Shown: in pieces, positions 8,797 to 18,007 of the stretch
Numbering within the stretch: the first letter of the stretch is position 1
Layout: each line of letters begins with the position of its first letter
Assembly: GCF_009295825.1 (NCBI RefSeq)
Contig: NZ_WHKF01000002.1
Coordinates: 248,001 to 312,000 of the forward strand
Direction: 5' to 3'
DNA length: 64,000 nt
DNA from: Marinifilum sp. N1E240
Lineage (GTDB): Bacteria; Bacteroidota; Bacteroidia; Bacteroidales; Marinifilaceae
Made by a program: the position numbers and the translations under genes
Notes under the pieces: model-generated
Databases searched by the model: none
The model's input: only the letters and a program-made list of their open reading frames with translations
What the model was told of the DNA's origin: nothing

Positions 8797-9669
8797 TTAG
8801 CTCAACCTATCTAAGACAGTTTGAATAAGGTTTTTTACTGTTGGTTTATAATCTTTACTGGCATCTTTATTAATACGATTGGCAATAATGGCGCATACAG
8901 CTGCAGCATTGTGTCCTAGCATTGCCGATAGCCCAAAAATTGCAGAACTTTCCATCTCGTAATTGGTGATTTTTTCACCTTGGAAATCGAATTTCTCAAT
9001 CTTATCATTCAAATCCGGATCAAGAGTTTGCAATCTTAAAACTCTACCTTGTGGACCATAGAATCCATTTGCTGAAATGGTAACTCCCTGAATCATATCT
9101 TTGCCATCAAGTGCATCGATTAGATTTTTTGAAGCCGGAACTACATATGGAGAAGCCAATTTAGAATCCCATTTTACAAAATCCTTAAATGCCTTTTCAA
9201 AGTTTAAGTCTGAAACATTATCACGCTCAGCATAGAAGTTTAACATTCCGTCAAATCCAATTGATTTATTAGATAAAAGGAAAGAATCAATAGGAATAAA
9301 CCCTTGCAATGCACCTGAGGTACCGATCCTTACAAGATTTAAACTTTTATGTTCTTTTTTAGGAGTTCTGGTCTCTAAATCAATATTTACCAAAGCATCC
9401 AATTCATTTACAACAATATCAATATTGTCGGTTCCAATTCCTGTTGATAAAGCAGAGAAACGTTTGCCTTTATAAGTACCAGTGGTGGTTACAAATTCTC
9501 TATTGGAAATTGTACATTCAATGGTGTCAAAAAAGCTGGCAACTAGCTCAACTCTTCCCGGATCTCCAACCAATATTACTGTATCAGCAAGATGTTCTGG
9601 TCGTAAGTGCAAGTGAAAAACACTTCCGTCGGGATTAATAATTAGTTCTGATGATTTTATTTTTTCCAT
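8797..9669 (-). CDS. Nucleoside phosphorylase (uridine/purine phosphorylase family)
   Basis: PNP_UDP_1-family enzymes cleave nucleosides with phosphate to a free base and ribose-1-phosphate in salvage. Visible motifs are VILVGDPGRVELVASFFD (phosphate-binding loop), LSTGIGTDNIDIVVNEL, RIGTSGALQ and the ribose/base-binding NYEMESSAIFGL near residue 240. It is 290 residues from the ATG at 9669. The sequence is closer to uridine phosphorylases than to AMP nucleosidase, but base specificity cannot be assigned with confidence. Monocistronic, with its own terminator. Confidence 0.9.
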   Translation of the reverse strand: MEKIKSSELIINPDGSVFHLHLRPEHLADTVILVGDPGRVELVASFFDTIECTISNREFVTTTGTYKGKRFSALSTGIGTDNIDIVVNELDALVNIDLETRTPKKEHKSLNLVRIGTSGALQGFIPIDSFLLSNKSIGFDGMLNFYAERDNVSDLNFEKAFKDFVKWDSKLASPYVVPASKNLIDALDGKDMIQGVTISANGFYGPQGRVLRLQTLDPDLNDKIEKFDFQGEKITNYEMESSAIFGLSAMLGHNAAAVCAIIANRINKDASKDYKPTVKNLIQTVLDRLS

Positions 9670-9859
9670 ATTCAAAAATTTTGAAAAATAAAGAGCCGAA
9701 TCTATAAAAATTCTTGCAATCTACAAACTAACAATATGTATTCTTTTGAAATCTTTCAAGGATTTAAGTATACATGCTATAATTGCAACTCTTTCTAATA
9801 ATATTGTACTATATTTAACTGAAAATTGAATCATATATAAAAATTATAAATATTAAATC

Positions 9860-10669
9860 ATGAAGAAACAACCCTATTTTTTAATTGTCCTTGCCATATT
9901 TGCAGTAATACTTATCCTTTCAGGATCAAGTATGTTTTTAACAATTCAACCAGGAGAAAGAGGTGTTTTATTTAAAAGAATATCAGGATTAGAAAAGGAG
10001 AAAATTTATACGCCAGGCTTTCATGTTATTAACCCTATAAACGTAATGCATGTATATGATGTTCGTGAGCAAAAGAGCGAAGAGACTATGGATGTTTTGG
10101 ATAAGAGTGGTTTGTCGGTAAATATAGACGTATCAGTTCGTTTTAATCCAATTTATGATAAGATTGGTTATCTACATGAAATTTTTGGGAAAGATTACAT
10201 TAGTCAATTAGTTGTTCCGGAAGTTCGTTCATCAGTTCGTCAGGTTGCAGGTAGATATACTGCTGAAGAAATTTATTCTACTAAAAGAAAAGAGGTAGAA
10301 GAATCTATAATAACAGAAACTTCAAAAGTATTGAAAAAGAATAATATTCAAATGAAAGCGTTGTTGATTCGTTCTATTAATCTTCCAGAAAAGATTAAAG
10401 GAGCAATTGAAACCAAATTGCAGCAAGAGCAGGAGGCATTGGCTTATCAGTTTAAATTAGAGAAGGAGAAAAGTGAAGCTGAGCGTAAAAGAATTGCAGC
10501 AGAAGGTGAGGCTAGAGCCAATAAGATTATCAATAGCAGTTTAACAAACGCACTTTTGAAAATGAGAGGTATTGAAGCAACAATTGAATTGTCAAAATCT
10601 CCAAATTCTAAGGTTATTGTAATCGGAAGTGGAAAAGAAGGAATGCCTTTAATTTTAGGTAATAACTAA
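9860..10669 (+). CDS. Prohibitin/SPFH-domain membrane protein
   Basis: A single N-terminal transmembrane helix (residues 6-29) is followed by an SPFH/Band 7 domain (about 30-200: PGERGVLFKRISGL, YDVREQKSEETMDVLDKSGL, VRSSVRQVAGRYTAEEIYSTKR) and a coiled-coil tail (EQEALAYQFKLEKEKSEAER). The 269-residue length and the motif order match bacterial prohibitin homologues, which form large ring or cage complexes on the membrane and regulate FtsH-type proteases or membrane microdomains. No neighbouring protease or NfeD gene is present, so the partner is unknown. Single gene with a strong terminator. Confidence 0.92.
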   Translation: MKKQPYFLIVLAIFAVILILSGSSMFLTIQPGERGVLFKRISGLEKEKIYTPGFHVINPINVMHVYDVREQKSEETMDVLDKSGLSVNIDVSVRFNPIYDKIGYLHEIFGKDYISQLVVPEVRSSVRQVAGRYTAEEIYSTKRKEVEESIITETSKVLKKNNIQMKALLIRSINLPEKIKGAIETKLQQEQEALAYQFKLEKEKSEAERKRIAAEGEARANKIINSSLTNALLKMRGIEATIELSKSPNSKVIVIGSGKEGMPLILGNN

Positions 10670-10693
10670 GAAATAAAATCAAAATACCGAGAG

Positions 10694-10721
10694 CCGCTTG
10701 ATTATTCAAGCGGTTTTTTTT
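10694..10721 (+). terminator. Intrinsic terminator after the prohibitin gene
   Basis: The stem CCGCTTGA/TCAAGCGG with a TTAT loop is followed by eight T. Confidence 0.9.
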
Positions 10722-10901
10722 GTGCCTTGTTGTTCATATACGTACAGGATAGTATCAATTCCGTTCAGTTTTAAAAAAAGCAAAATTTATCTAAGTGGCA
10801 TTAAGTCAATGCGTAATTGTTTGTGGCATACGATGTGATAAGTGGTATGATATCAACCTAATTAATTTTGCTAACAACCATTAAAACTAAGTTTGATCAC
10901 C

Positions 10902-13334
10902 ATGAATCGATTGCCCCTAATAATTGTTTTGTTATTAATATTATTTGCCTTGCCTGTACAAAGCGTAAATACTGTGAAGAAAGAGATAAAAGCTATTCGC
11001 GTTACCAATAAACCGGTTATCGATGGAAAGCTTGATGATGCTGTATGGAATAATGTACCCATTGCTACTGATTTTATACAGCATGAACCAAATAATGGAA
11101 GTCCGAGTAATTACAAAACAGAAGCGAAATTTATATATACCGACAATGCTTTAATAATTGGTGTTATGATGCACGATCCTGACCCAAAAGGCATATTTAA
11201 GGAGTTCAGTAAAAGAGATCGTATCAATAATTCTGATTTTTTATCTATACTAATTGATCCCTTTAATAATGGATTGGATGCCTTTGAATTTATTGTAACT
11301 CCTGCAGGAGTGCAATGGGATGCGAAAGTGGTAAACAGTAATGAGGATTCAAGTTGGGATGCTGTCTGGAAAAGTGGCACGGAAATTAATGGTGCCGGCT
11401 GGAGTGCCGAATTGGAGATTCCATATTCTGCATTGCGATTTCCTACAAATGACGTGCAAATTTGGGGATTGAATGTGATTCGTAACATTCAAAGGGTAAG
11501 GGAAAAAACATCTTGGAATTTTATCGATAAAGAAGAAGATGGTTGGGTAAATCAATCTGGTGTACTTAAGGGAATTGAGAATGTAAATCCTCCTGTACGT
11601 TTATCTTTTACACCGTATTTTTCGACCTATTTCGATAAGTCATCTGATCATTCATCCTGGGAAACCAATTATCGTGGAGGTATGGATTTAAAGTATGGAA
11701 TCAACGAAAGTTATACTTTGGATATGATGTTGATACCTGATTTTGGACAGGTGCAATCGGATGATGAGATTTTAAATTTATCGCCTTACGAAACCAAGTT
11801 TGATGAAAAAAGACAGTTTTTTACCGAGGCGACAGAGTTGTTCGACAGAGGAGGAGTGTTTTATTCAAGAAGAATTGGTGGGCGCCCGACTAACATGTAC
11901 GATGTAGAGGATTTGCTTAAGGATGATGAAGAAATAACAGAGAATCCAATTGAATCGAAAATTATAAACGCAACTAAAGTATCGGGAAGAAATACAAAAG
12001 GTTTGGGAATTGGAGTATTAAATGCCATGACTAAGAATACTTATGCTACGGTAAAGGATACTATTTCGGGTAAGTCACGAAAAATTAAGACTCAGCCATT
12101 TACCAATTACAACATGTTGGTCCTGGATCAGAGCTTAAAAAATGAATCCTACGTGAGTTTGTTTAATACCAATTTGTACGTGCCCGAAACAGATTATATC
12201 GCAAATGTTACAGGTAGTGAATTTATTTTCAAAAATTCAGAGCGAACTCATAAGTTAGAAGGAAAAGCCATATTGTCCCAACGATTTGAAAAAGGAGAGT
12301 CGGATCAGATAGGTCACTATCATCAGTTGGAGTATGGTAAAATTAATGGGGCATTTACCTGGGAGTATTATCACAGAATGATTTCGGATAAATACAACCC
12401 AAACGATATGGGTATTTTATTTAGAAACAACCAGATTAATAATATCTTACGACTTGCCTATGATGGCTATAAGCCTAAAGGATCCACTCTTGTGCGACAT
12501 TTTAGATTGAGTTTCAATCACGAGGCAAGATATTCGCCAAGTAGATATTCACGTTTTAGTATCTATTACAATGCAAGAGTAAAGTTTATAAATCATACGG
12601 CAGTTGGAATTTATGGTAATGTAAGACCTTTGCATCATTACGATTATAACGAACCTCGTATTGATGGTTATAAGCTTAGAAAAGGAGCTTCAGCTTTTGC
12701 TGGCATTTGGCTTTCTTCGGATTATCGTAAGGCTTTTGCAATTGACATTGATGCCAATTATGGGAAACGCTTTTCTACAGACAATTTAAAAACTTTTCGT
12801 TTCGAAATTGAACCACGATATCGCTTTAGCGACAAATTTATGATGGAGTACGAATTGTCCTGGGATAGAAATATGAATGAGTTGGGTTACGCCGATGATG
12901 AAGAAACTGACGGACTGACAACAGTATATATTGGGGAAAGAAATACCTCATATGTGGAGAACAGATTGAGTGCCAATTATATTTTCAATAACAAGAGTTC
13001 TTTAACCTTTAGAGCAAGACATTATTGGGCTAAAGCGGAGTATGAAAATTTTTATACTCTACAAAAAAACGGAAGAGTCCAAAATTCTGATTACAATGAG
13101 AACAACGATATAAACTTTAACAGTTTCAATATAGATATGGTGTACTCATGGAGGTTTGCACCAGGTAGTGAATTGGCTGTAGTTTGGAAAAATTCCATTT
13201 TTAGTGATGATGATAAAGTTGCTCATCGTTTTGTAAATAACTTGAAAAATACTTTTGATGCGACACAACTAAATAGTGTTTCTGTCAAACTGATATATTA
13301 TATCGACTACATGTCGTTAAAACGTAATGGTTAA
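10902..13334 (+). CDS. DUF5916-type outer-membrane protein with CBM9-like N-terminal domain
   Basis: The protein has a signal peptide (MNRLPLIIVLLLILFALPVQS), then a carbohydrate-binding family 9-like domain (about 30-220: PVIDGKLDDAVWNNVPIATD, DDAVW and WSAELEIPYSALRFP are typical). It continues as a long beta-rich region ending in alternating aromatic strands that look like an outer-membrane barrel. This is the Bacteroidota DUF5916 architecture; the function is unknown, possibly export or binding of surface material. The ATG at 10902 is chosen over an in-frame TTG at 10893. The last 12 codons form the beginning of the first unit of the downstream 240-nt array, so its 3' end has been copied. 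Confidence 0.9.
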   Translation: MNRLPLIIVLLLILFALPVQSVNTVKKEIKAIRVTNKPVIDGKLDDAVWNNVPIATDFIQHEPNNGSPSNYKTEAKFIYTDNALIIGVMMHDPDPKGIFKEFSKRDRINNSDFLSILIDPFNNGLDAFEFIVTPAGVQWDAKVVNSNEDSSWDAVWKSGTEINGAGWSAELEIPYSALRFPTNDVQIWGLNVIRNIQRVREKTSWNFIDKEEDGWVNQSGVLKGIENVNPPVRLSFTPYFSTYFDKSSDHSSWETNYRGGMDLKYGINESYTLDMMLIPDFGQVQSDDEILNLSPYETKFDEKRQFFTEATELFDRGGVFYSRRIGGRPTNMYDVEDLLKDDEEITENPIESKIINATKVSGRNTKGLGIGVLNAMTKNTYATVKDTISGKSRKIKTQPFTNYNMLVLDQSLKNESYVSLFNTNLYVPETDYIANVTGSEFIFKNSERTHKLEGKAILSQRFEKGESDQIGHYHQLEYGKINGAFTWEYYHRMISDKYNPNDMGILFRNNQINNILRLAYDGYKPKGSTLVRHFRLSFNHEARYSPSRYSRFSIYYNARVKFINHTAVGIYGNVRPLHHYDYNEPRIDGYKLRKGASAFAGIWLSSDYRKAFAIDIDANYGKRFSTDNLKTFRFEIEPRYRFSDKFMMEYELSWDRNMNELGYADDEETDGLTTVYIGERNTSYVENRLSANYIFNNKSSLTFRARHYWAKAEYENFYTLQKNGRVQNSDYNENNDINFNSFNIDMVYSWRFAPGSELAVVWKNSIFSDDDKVAHRFVNNLKNTFDATQLNSVSVKLIYYIDYMSLKRNG

Positions 13335-14225
13335 TTACCTACTTAAATTTTACGGTCTTAACTTACCGTAAAAGCTACCCAAGAAAGCGTTGTAAGGTTT
13401 AGGGGACTTTGCAATAGTGATTTGAAAGTGTGATTAGTTAGTATTAAGTAATGATGGTAAATGGCAGCAAACGGAAGTTTGCTGCATTTACAAACAATTC
13501 TGAAAATAATCAATCTGCTTAACGCAGTCAGATTGAGATAAGATATCGACTTTATGTCGTTAAAAGCAATGGTTAATTACCTACTTAAATTTTACGGTCT
13601 TAACTTACCGTAAATGCTACCAAAGGAAGCGTTGTAAGGTTTAGGGGACTTTACAATAGTGATTTGAAAGTGTGATTAGTTAGTATTAAGTAATGATGGT
13701 AAATGGCAGCAAACGAAAGTTTGCTGCATTTACAAACAATTCTGAAAATAATCAATCTGCTTAGCGCAGTTAGATTGAGATAAGATATCGACTTTATGTC
13801 GTTAAAAGCAATGGTTAATGACCTACTTAAATTTTACGGACTTAACTCTCCGTAGAAGCTATCAAAGGAAACATTGTAAGGTTTAGGGGACTTTACAAAT
13901 GCGATTTGAAAGTGTGATTAGTTAGTAGTAAGTAAAGATGGTAAATGGCAGCAAACGAAAGTTTGCTGCATTTGCTAACAATTCAAAAATGTATTCTGTC
14001 CGCTTGTTTGCAGTCAGATTGAGATATAAAGCAACAGTATGTTGTTAAAAGACAGTGGTTAATGACCCACTTAAATTCTTCGGACTTAACTTACTGAAGG
14101 AGCTTACAAAAAATGTGATGTAAAGTATTGACGACTCTACATTGACAAATTAAAAGTGTGATTAGTTAGTATTAAGTAATGATGGTAAAAAAAGCAGCAA
14201 ATGAAAGTTTGCTGCTTTTGTTTTT
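13301..14225 (+). repeat. Four-unit tandem array (about 242 nt each) with covarying hairpins; candidate structured RNA
   Basis: Units start at 13301, 13544, 13786 and 14025 (periods 243, 242 and 239); the last is shorter. Each contains, in order: hairpin H1 (CGAC/GTCG, replaced by CAAC/GTTG in unit 4); H2 (ACGGT/ACCGT in units 1-2, ACGGA/TCCGT in unit 3, CTTCGG/CTGAAG in unit 4) around an invariant CTTAACT loop; H3 (TTGTAA/TTACAA, ATGTA/TACAT in unit 4); a nearly invariant block with GTGTGATTAGTTAGTA; and H4, a GCAGCAAAC/GTTTGCTGC stem with a GNRA tetraloop. Only unit 4 has a T-run after H4, so the array probably forms one transcript with one end. Unit 1 begins inside the preceding coding sequence. 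There is no open frame through the array. No known RNA family is recognised. Confidence 0.9.
14190..14225 (+). terminator. Intrinsic terminator closing the structured array
   Basis: The stem GCAGCAAAT/GTTTGCTGC with a GAAA loop is preceded by seven A and followed by TTTTGTTTTT; units 1-3 have the same hairpin without the T-run. Confidence 0.85.
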
Positions 14226-14256
14226 AAATTTAAATTTGTACAAAAATTAGATAAAC

Positions 14257-14715
14257 ATGATACAACGAATTCAATCTTTATACCTATTAGGAAGTTTTGT
14301 ACTTATTGGTATGATGTTCTTTTTTCCTTTAGCAAATTTGAGTACAGCCGAACAATCGTACGAGTTTTTGTATAGAGGCATTCCTGCACTTACCGAGGGT
14401 GCACCTGCTATTTTTATGGCTTACCCGGTTGTTATTTTATTGTCGATAATTCTATTGCTAAGTTTGATTACCATTTTCTTATTTAAGAAAAGAATGCTGC
14501 AAATTCGTTTGTGTATTTTCAATATGATTTGCATGTTGGGAGCAATGGGCTTGATCTATTACAGTATCAGCAGTCAGGCAAAAACACTATCTGCAATTAC
14601 CGATTACAGTTTGATTAATGCATTCCCTTTGGTTGCATTGGTATTAACTTACTTAGCTTTAAGAAATATCGGTAAAGACGAAGCTATGATTCGCTCTATG
14701 GACAGAATCAGATAA
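14257..14715 (+). CDS. DUF4293-like four-helix membrane protein
   Basis: The 152-residue protein starts MIQRIQSLYLLGSFVLIGMM, the typical opening of the Bacteroidota DUF4293 family. It has four hydrophobic segments at about residues 8-26, 50-75, 83-104 and 120-137, and a short charged C-terminus (GKDEAMIRSMDRIR). The family has no known function; in other genomes it is often found near rho or RNA-related genes. It directly follows the tandem RNA array, whose terminator sits about 30 nt before this ATG, so it probably has its own weak promoter or depends on read-through. Confidence 0.8.
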   Translation: MIQRIQSLYLLGSFVLIGMMFFFPLANLSTAEQSYEFLYRGIPALTEGAPAIFMAYPVVILLSIILLLSLITIFLFKKRMLQIRLCIFNMICMLGAMGLIYYSISSQAKTLSAITDYSLINAFPLVALVLTYLALRNIGKDEAMIRSMDRIR

Positions 14716-14740
14716 GAGTTTTAAAATATTTATACAGAAA

Positions 14741-14767
14741 AACCGGCTACAAAAGCCGGTTTTTTTG
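14741..14767 (+). terminator. Intrinsic terminator after the DUF4293-like gene
   Basis: The stem AACCGGCT/AGCCGGTT is followed by seven T. Confidence 0.9.
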
Positions 14768-14864
14768 TGTCTTACAATTTCATTCTATTCATTAGTTACA
14801 GAGAATAGATTGGGTGGCGTGCAGTATTAAATGCGATGAATACACTATAATACCTTCTACCTTT

Positions 14865-15482
14865 CTACTTTTTTTCTTTCTTCACTTTCCCCTTTTTGCC
14901 TTTTACTTCTCTGGTTTTCTTTTTCATGACTGAGTGACCAAACTGACCAACCAATTTGCCCAATTCAAAATAGTAACCATGAGAGTAAGCCAAAGGACGC
15001 GATTTACTCAGCAAAAACTTACCTGTTTTAGGATTGATGAATTTTTCATCGGCTTGTACATTTACCACCTCGGCAATAAACATGTCGTGTGAGCCCAATT
15101 CTACAATATTCTTCACCTTACATTCTATGCTCAAAGGCGATTCCTCGATAATAGGAGCCGAGATCTCTCTCGATGGTCCTGGTGTAAGATTCATTTCAGC
15201 AAACTTGTCGAAATCTTTACCCGATTTTACACCACACCAATCGGTAGCGTGAGCCAAATCTTTTGTGGTAAGGTTAATAACGAATTCACCTGAATTTTTA
15301 ATGATATCGTAGGAGTGACGATTCTTGCGAACCGAAATGTAACACATTGCAGGATCGCTGCAAATGGTTCCTGTCCAGGCTATGGTGATGATATTGTATT
15401 CTTCGGGTGTTGAACCGCAGCTTACCATTACTGCAGGTATAGGATATACCATGGTTCCAGGTCTCCAATGTTGTTTTGCCAT
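14865..15482 (-). CDS. Flavin reductase-like FMN-binding protein
   Basis: This is a split-barrel FMN-binding domain protein of 205 residues. Family features are the N-terminal PIPAVMVSCGST, IITIAWTGTICSDPAMCYISVR (the FMN-binding segment), FVINLTTKDLAHATDWCGV and DMFIAEVVNVQADEKF. Homologues reduce flavins or act as flavoredoxin-type electron carriers in anaerobes. The C-terminus is a run of Lys residues (KKKTREVKGKKGKVKKEKK) unlike the compact core, probably a disordered tail. Monocistronic. Confidence 0.9.
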   Translation of the reverse strand: MAKQHWRPGTMVYPIPAVMVSCGSTPEEYNIITIAWTGTICSDPAMCYISVRKNRHSYDIIKNSGEFVINLTTKDLAHATDWCGVKSGKDFDKFAEMNLTPGPSREISAPIIEESPLSIECKVKNIVELGSHDMFIAEVVNVQADEKFINPKTGKFLLSKSRPLAYSHGYYFELGKLVGQFGHSVMKKKTREVKGKKGKVKKEKK

Positions 15483-15699
15483 TTTATATAGATATTAGGT
15501 TGTAAATTTACAAATATCCCTGTAATCTTTTAGGATTGATAGGAATTGAATTTAAAAGCTATTGGCTGATAGTTGTCTGCTGAATGCTTTTTAATTGATA
15601 AAAGAGTTTGATGTTGCATAAGGTGGAACTCACCCATTTTACTTACATTTGCTCAACAAAATAGGAGAGAAGTATTTCTCTTGAAACAACACAACAAGA

Positions 15700-15984
15700 A
15701 TGAGTATCGAAAATTTATTAATAGAAGCCGATCAGCTTTTGAAAGCGGGAGATGCGAGAGCGGCATTAGAGAAATATAAAGAAATTGTTGGTATCGATGA
15801 GAAACACATTGATGCTCACTTTATGATAGGGGAGTTGCACCATCAGTTGGGCGAATTGCCTGCGGCATTAAGCGCTTACCTAATCACTACTGACCTACAG
15901 CCCGATCATAAAAAAGCTAACGTAAAAATTGAGATGATCAAATCCATAATGGATTTCTTTAATCCTGATTTGTACAATCCTTAA
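15700..15984 (+). CDS. Short TPR-repeat protein
   Basis: A 94-residue protein made of about two tetratricopeptide repeats (LLIEADQLLKAGDARAALEKY and AHFMIGELHHQLGELPAALS) with a short C-terminal helix. TPRs mediate protein-protein contact. There is no signal peptide, so it is cytoplasmic. It stands alone between two convergent or divergent genes and no partner is evident. Confidence 0.8.
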   Translation: MSIENLLIEADQLLKAGDARAALEKYKEIVGIDEKHIDAHFMIGELHHQLGELPAALSAYLITTDLQPDHKKANVKIEMIKSIMDFFNPDLYNP

Positions 15985-16098
15985 AATAGTAATACTTACT
16001 AAGTATTGATTAGTTGCTAGCCATTTCTATAATGTTTAGCAGCTAATTGCTAAATATAGATTGCCTAATATCACTGTTAATAGGCTTTAAGAACAGTT

Positions 16099-16929
16099 CT
16101 AATTGTCCCAATATTTATATTTTAATTTTGTCAGAGGACGTTCCTCATTTTCCGGTAAAGTTGAGAAATAGCATTCATCAATTCTTCCGTCCTCAGTATA
16201 GAATATTTGTTCTTTAAAATTTACAGTTAGTGTATAATCATGTTCACTTCTTCTAATTCTTTCAATAATTCTATTTTCAGCATCGTATTTATAGCTTATG
16301 CTATATTCTAGCCTTTCTCCAATAGTATATCTATCATCAGAAACATTTGTGTAATATTCACTTGTTAAATCTCCGTGTTTATTGTATACATACCTTAGGT
16401 AATTGCGATGAATACCATTTGACGTAGAAATATATCTTTCGAGCAAGCCATTATCATTGTAAAGGTATTTGTAAAATTGTTTCTGAGTGTATTCGCCATC
16501 TATATAGTAGGCTTGTATCATGCTGTCAACTTTGTTCTCCAGATATGTATAGAATCTAGCATAGGTATGTTTGTTATCCTTATCGAAGAAGCTCTCCTTT
16601 ATAAGAAAATCACCTTCATATTCGTATTCTATGCTAACACCATGTGATATTTTGGTTTCTATTGGTCTCCCTGATTCAAATTGGTTTACGCATGTTGCCA
16701 TTTTGATATATGGAACCATAGGTTCTTGATTATTCCTTATTTTGTTTTGGAAAAGAATACCATCAGTATTGAATTTTGCGTATTCAAATTCACTTTTAAC
16801 AAGTTTATATTCACCACTGGTGTAATCGTATAAAGCTGAACTCCACATTGAATCAGAATCGATATCATCATTAGACGAACAAGCAAACAATACAAGAAAT
16901 GAGAAGCTTAGGAAAAGAAGTTTTTTCAT
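16099..16929 (-). CDS. Lipoprotein of unknown function with YD-like repeats
   Basis: A lipoprotein signal (LFLSFSFLVLFACSS, lipidation Cys17) is followed by Asp/Ser-rich linker DDIDSDS. The body contains repeating aromatic strands such as YEYEGDFLIKESFFDKDN, YLYNDNGLLERYIS, YVYNKHGDLTSEYY and YKYDAENRIIERI, which look like the YD or toxin-antigen WXXW-type repeats of surface proteins. The function is not recognised. It is probably anchored in the outer membrane. Its coding region is AT-rich, unlike the GC-richer nuclease gene that follows. Confidence 0.7.
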   Translation of the reverse strand: MKKLLFLSFSFLVLFACSSNDDIDSDSMWSSALYDYTSGEYKLVKSEFEYAKFNTDGILFQNKIRNNQEPMVPYIKMATCVNQFESGRPIETKISHGVSIEYEYEGDFLIKESFFDKDNKHTYARFYTYLENKVDSMIQAYYIDGEYTQKQFYKYLYNDNGLLERYISTSNGIHRNYLRYVYNKHGDLTSEYYTNVSDDRYTIGERLEYSISYKYDAENRIIERIRRSEHDYTLTVNFKEQIFYTEDGRIDECYFSTLPENEERPLTKLKYKYWDN

Positions 16930-17062
16930 TTGGGTTCATCGTTTTATTTATGGTAAACAAATTTAACAACTCAACTTTATAGATCCAAAATAATATTATT
17001 AAATAGTTGCTAAGTATTATAGAGATACTTAGCAACTTTTGCTTATCTGCAGTTTAGCTTGT

Positions 17063-17935
17063 TTATTTATGCTGCCAGCAGTATTTCGATCCCGATGCAG
17101 CTTTCCTTGAGCAGCGTTTGCCCGATTTGGTTGTTCCGCAGCATCTGCCTGTAGTAGCATCCTCTTTTGATGTTTTGGTGGATACATTTGCTTTCGTAGC
17201 GGTACTTCCTTTAAAATACCAATTCTCTTTATCTACGGTATGTTCCAGTTTCTCCTCTATGTCGTCTGGTAACTGAGGAAAGAAATCGATTCCTGTTAGT
17301 TTTTCGATAAAATCGGTGTTTACCACAAATTTGGAGAGTGGCTCGTTAAGCTTCTCGTTCTTTAGCAGAAAAGCAATCATTCTGGCGTTCTTTCCCTCGC
17401 CGCGTAAAACGATTTTATAGTATTGTTGGGGGATGCTAACCTGTTGTCCTATGGTGTTGGCGATCACATTTAAAACGGGACCAGTAACCACATATACTTT
17501 TTCGTAATTTTTAGCATAAGAACGAACCAATCCTTCCAAATTTTTCCAAATGCCGCGGTTAAAACCAGGAACCTGAGGCGACATGTTCGACATGTAGAAG
17601 CTCTCGTTCATGGCACTGCTAGTAAAGCCCATATCGGCAGCCGGAGCCAAGTGACCTCTGTCGTAACCAGAACCTCTGTAATCTTCTAGGGTGGCAGAGC
17701 CGGAAGGAACGAATGGGTCGGGTCTGAATTTATCGCTGCGCTCTACCACTTTACGCGTTTCGGCAGCGGTAAGCTCGTAGGCTACCCATTCTGCCTGTTC
17801 GTGCTTTTCGGCGTAGGATAGCGTGTAGTTTTTGTGTTTTACAATTTCACCCTTACTCGTAGGATAGTATCTGTTGTCTTGTGAGTAAGCATGTAGTGAG
17901 AGGATGATGAATAGGAACAGTAAGCTTTTTCTCAT
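17063..17935 (-). CDS. Secreted DNA/RNA non-specific endonuclease with Cys/His C-terminal motif
   Basis: A signal peptide (residues 1-18) precedes a NUC1-type beta-beta-alpha-metal nuclease domain with the catalytic signature DRGHLAPAADMGF (catalytic His in RGH) and the metal-site Asn region SNMSPQVPGFNRGIW. It should degrade DNA and RNA outside the cytoplasm for nutrient use. After a Thr/Lys linker the C-terminus has CCGTTKSGKRCSRKA...GSKYCWQH, a compact Cys/Cys/Cys/His pattern like the small zinc-binding DUF5763-type modules. That fusion could tether the enzyme to nucleic acid. The gene has higher GC than its neighbours. Confidence 0.9.
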   Translation of the reverse strand: MRKSLLFLFIILSLHAYSQDNRYYPTSKGEIVKHKNYTLSYAEKHEQAEWVAYELTAAETRKVVERSDKFRPDPFVPSGSATLEDYRGSGYDRGHLAPAADMGFTSSAMNESFYMSNMSPQVPGFNRGIWKNLEGLVRSYAKNYEKVYVVTGPVLNVIANTIGQQVSIPQQYYKIVLRGEGKNARMIAFLLKNEKLNEPLSKFVVNTDFIEKLTGIDFFPQLPDDIEEKLEHTVDKENWYFKGSTATKANVSTKTSKEDATTGRCCGTTKSGKRCSRKAASGSKYCWQHK

Positions 17936-17973
17936 GTAAGTATTAGTTTATATTGGAATTTTATTGTCAATGT

Positions 17974-18003
17974 AAAAAGCCAACTTTACAGTTGGCTTTT
18001 TGC
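17974..18003 (-). terminator. Intrinsic terminator after the Septu operon
   Basis: A perfect 12-bp stem (AAAAAGCCAACT/AGTTGGCTTTTT; loop TTAC) lies just beyond the ptuB stop on the minus strand. Confidence 0.9.
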
Positions 18004-18007
18004 ATTG

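Noticed and set aside
13335-14225. The 240-nt array as a CRISPR or insertion-sequence remnant
   Set aside because: Units are far too long and contiguous for CRISPR, have no spacers, and lack inverted terminal repeats or transposase. Paired base changes favour RNA structure.
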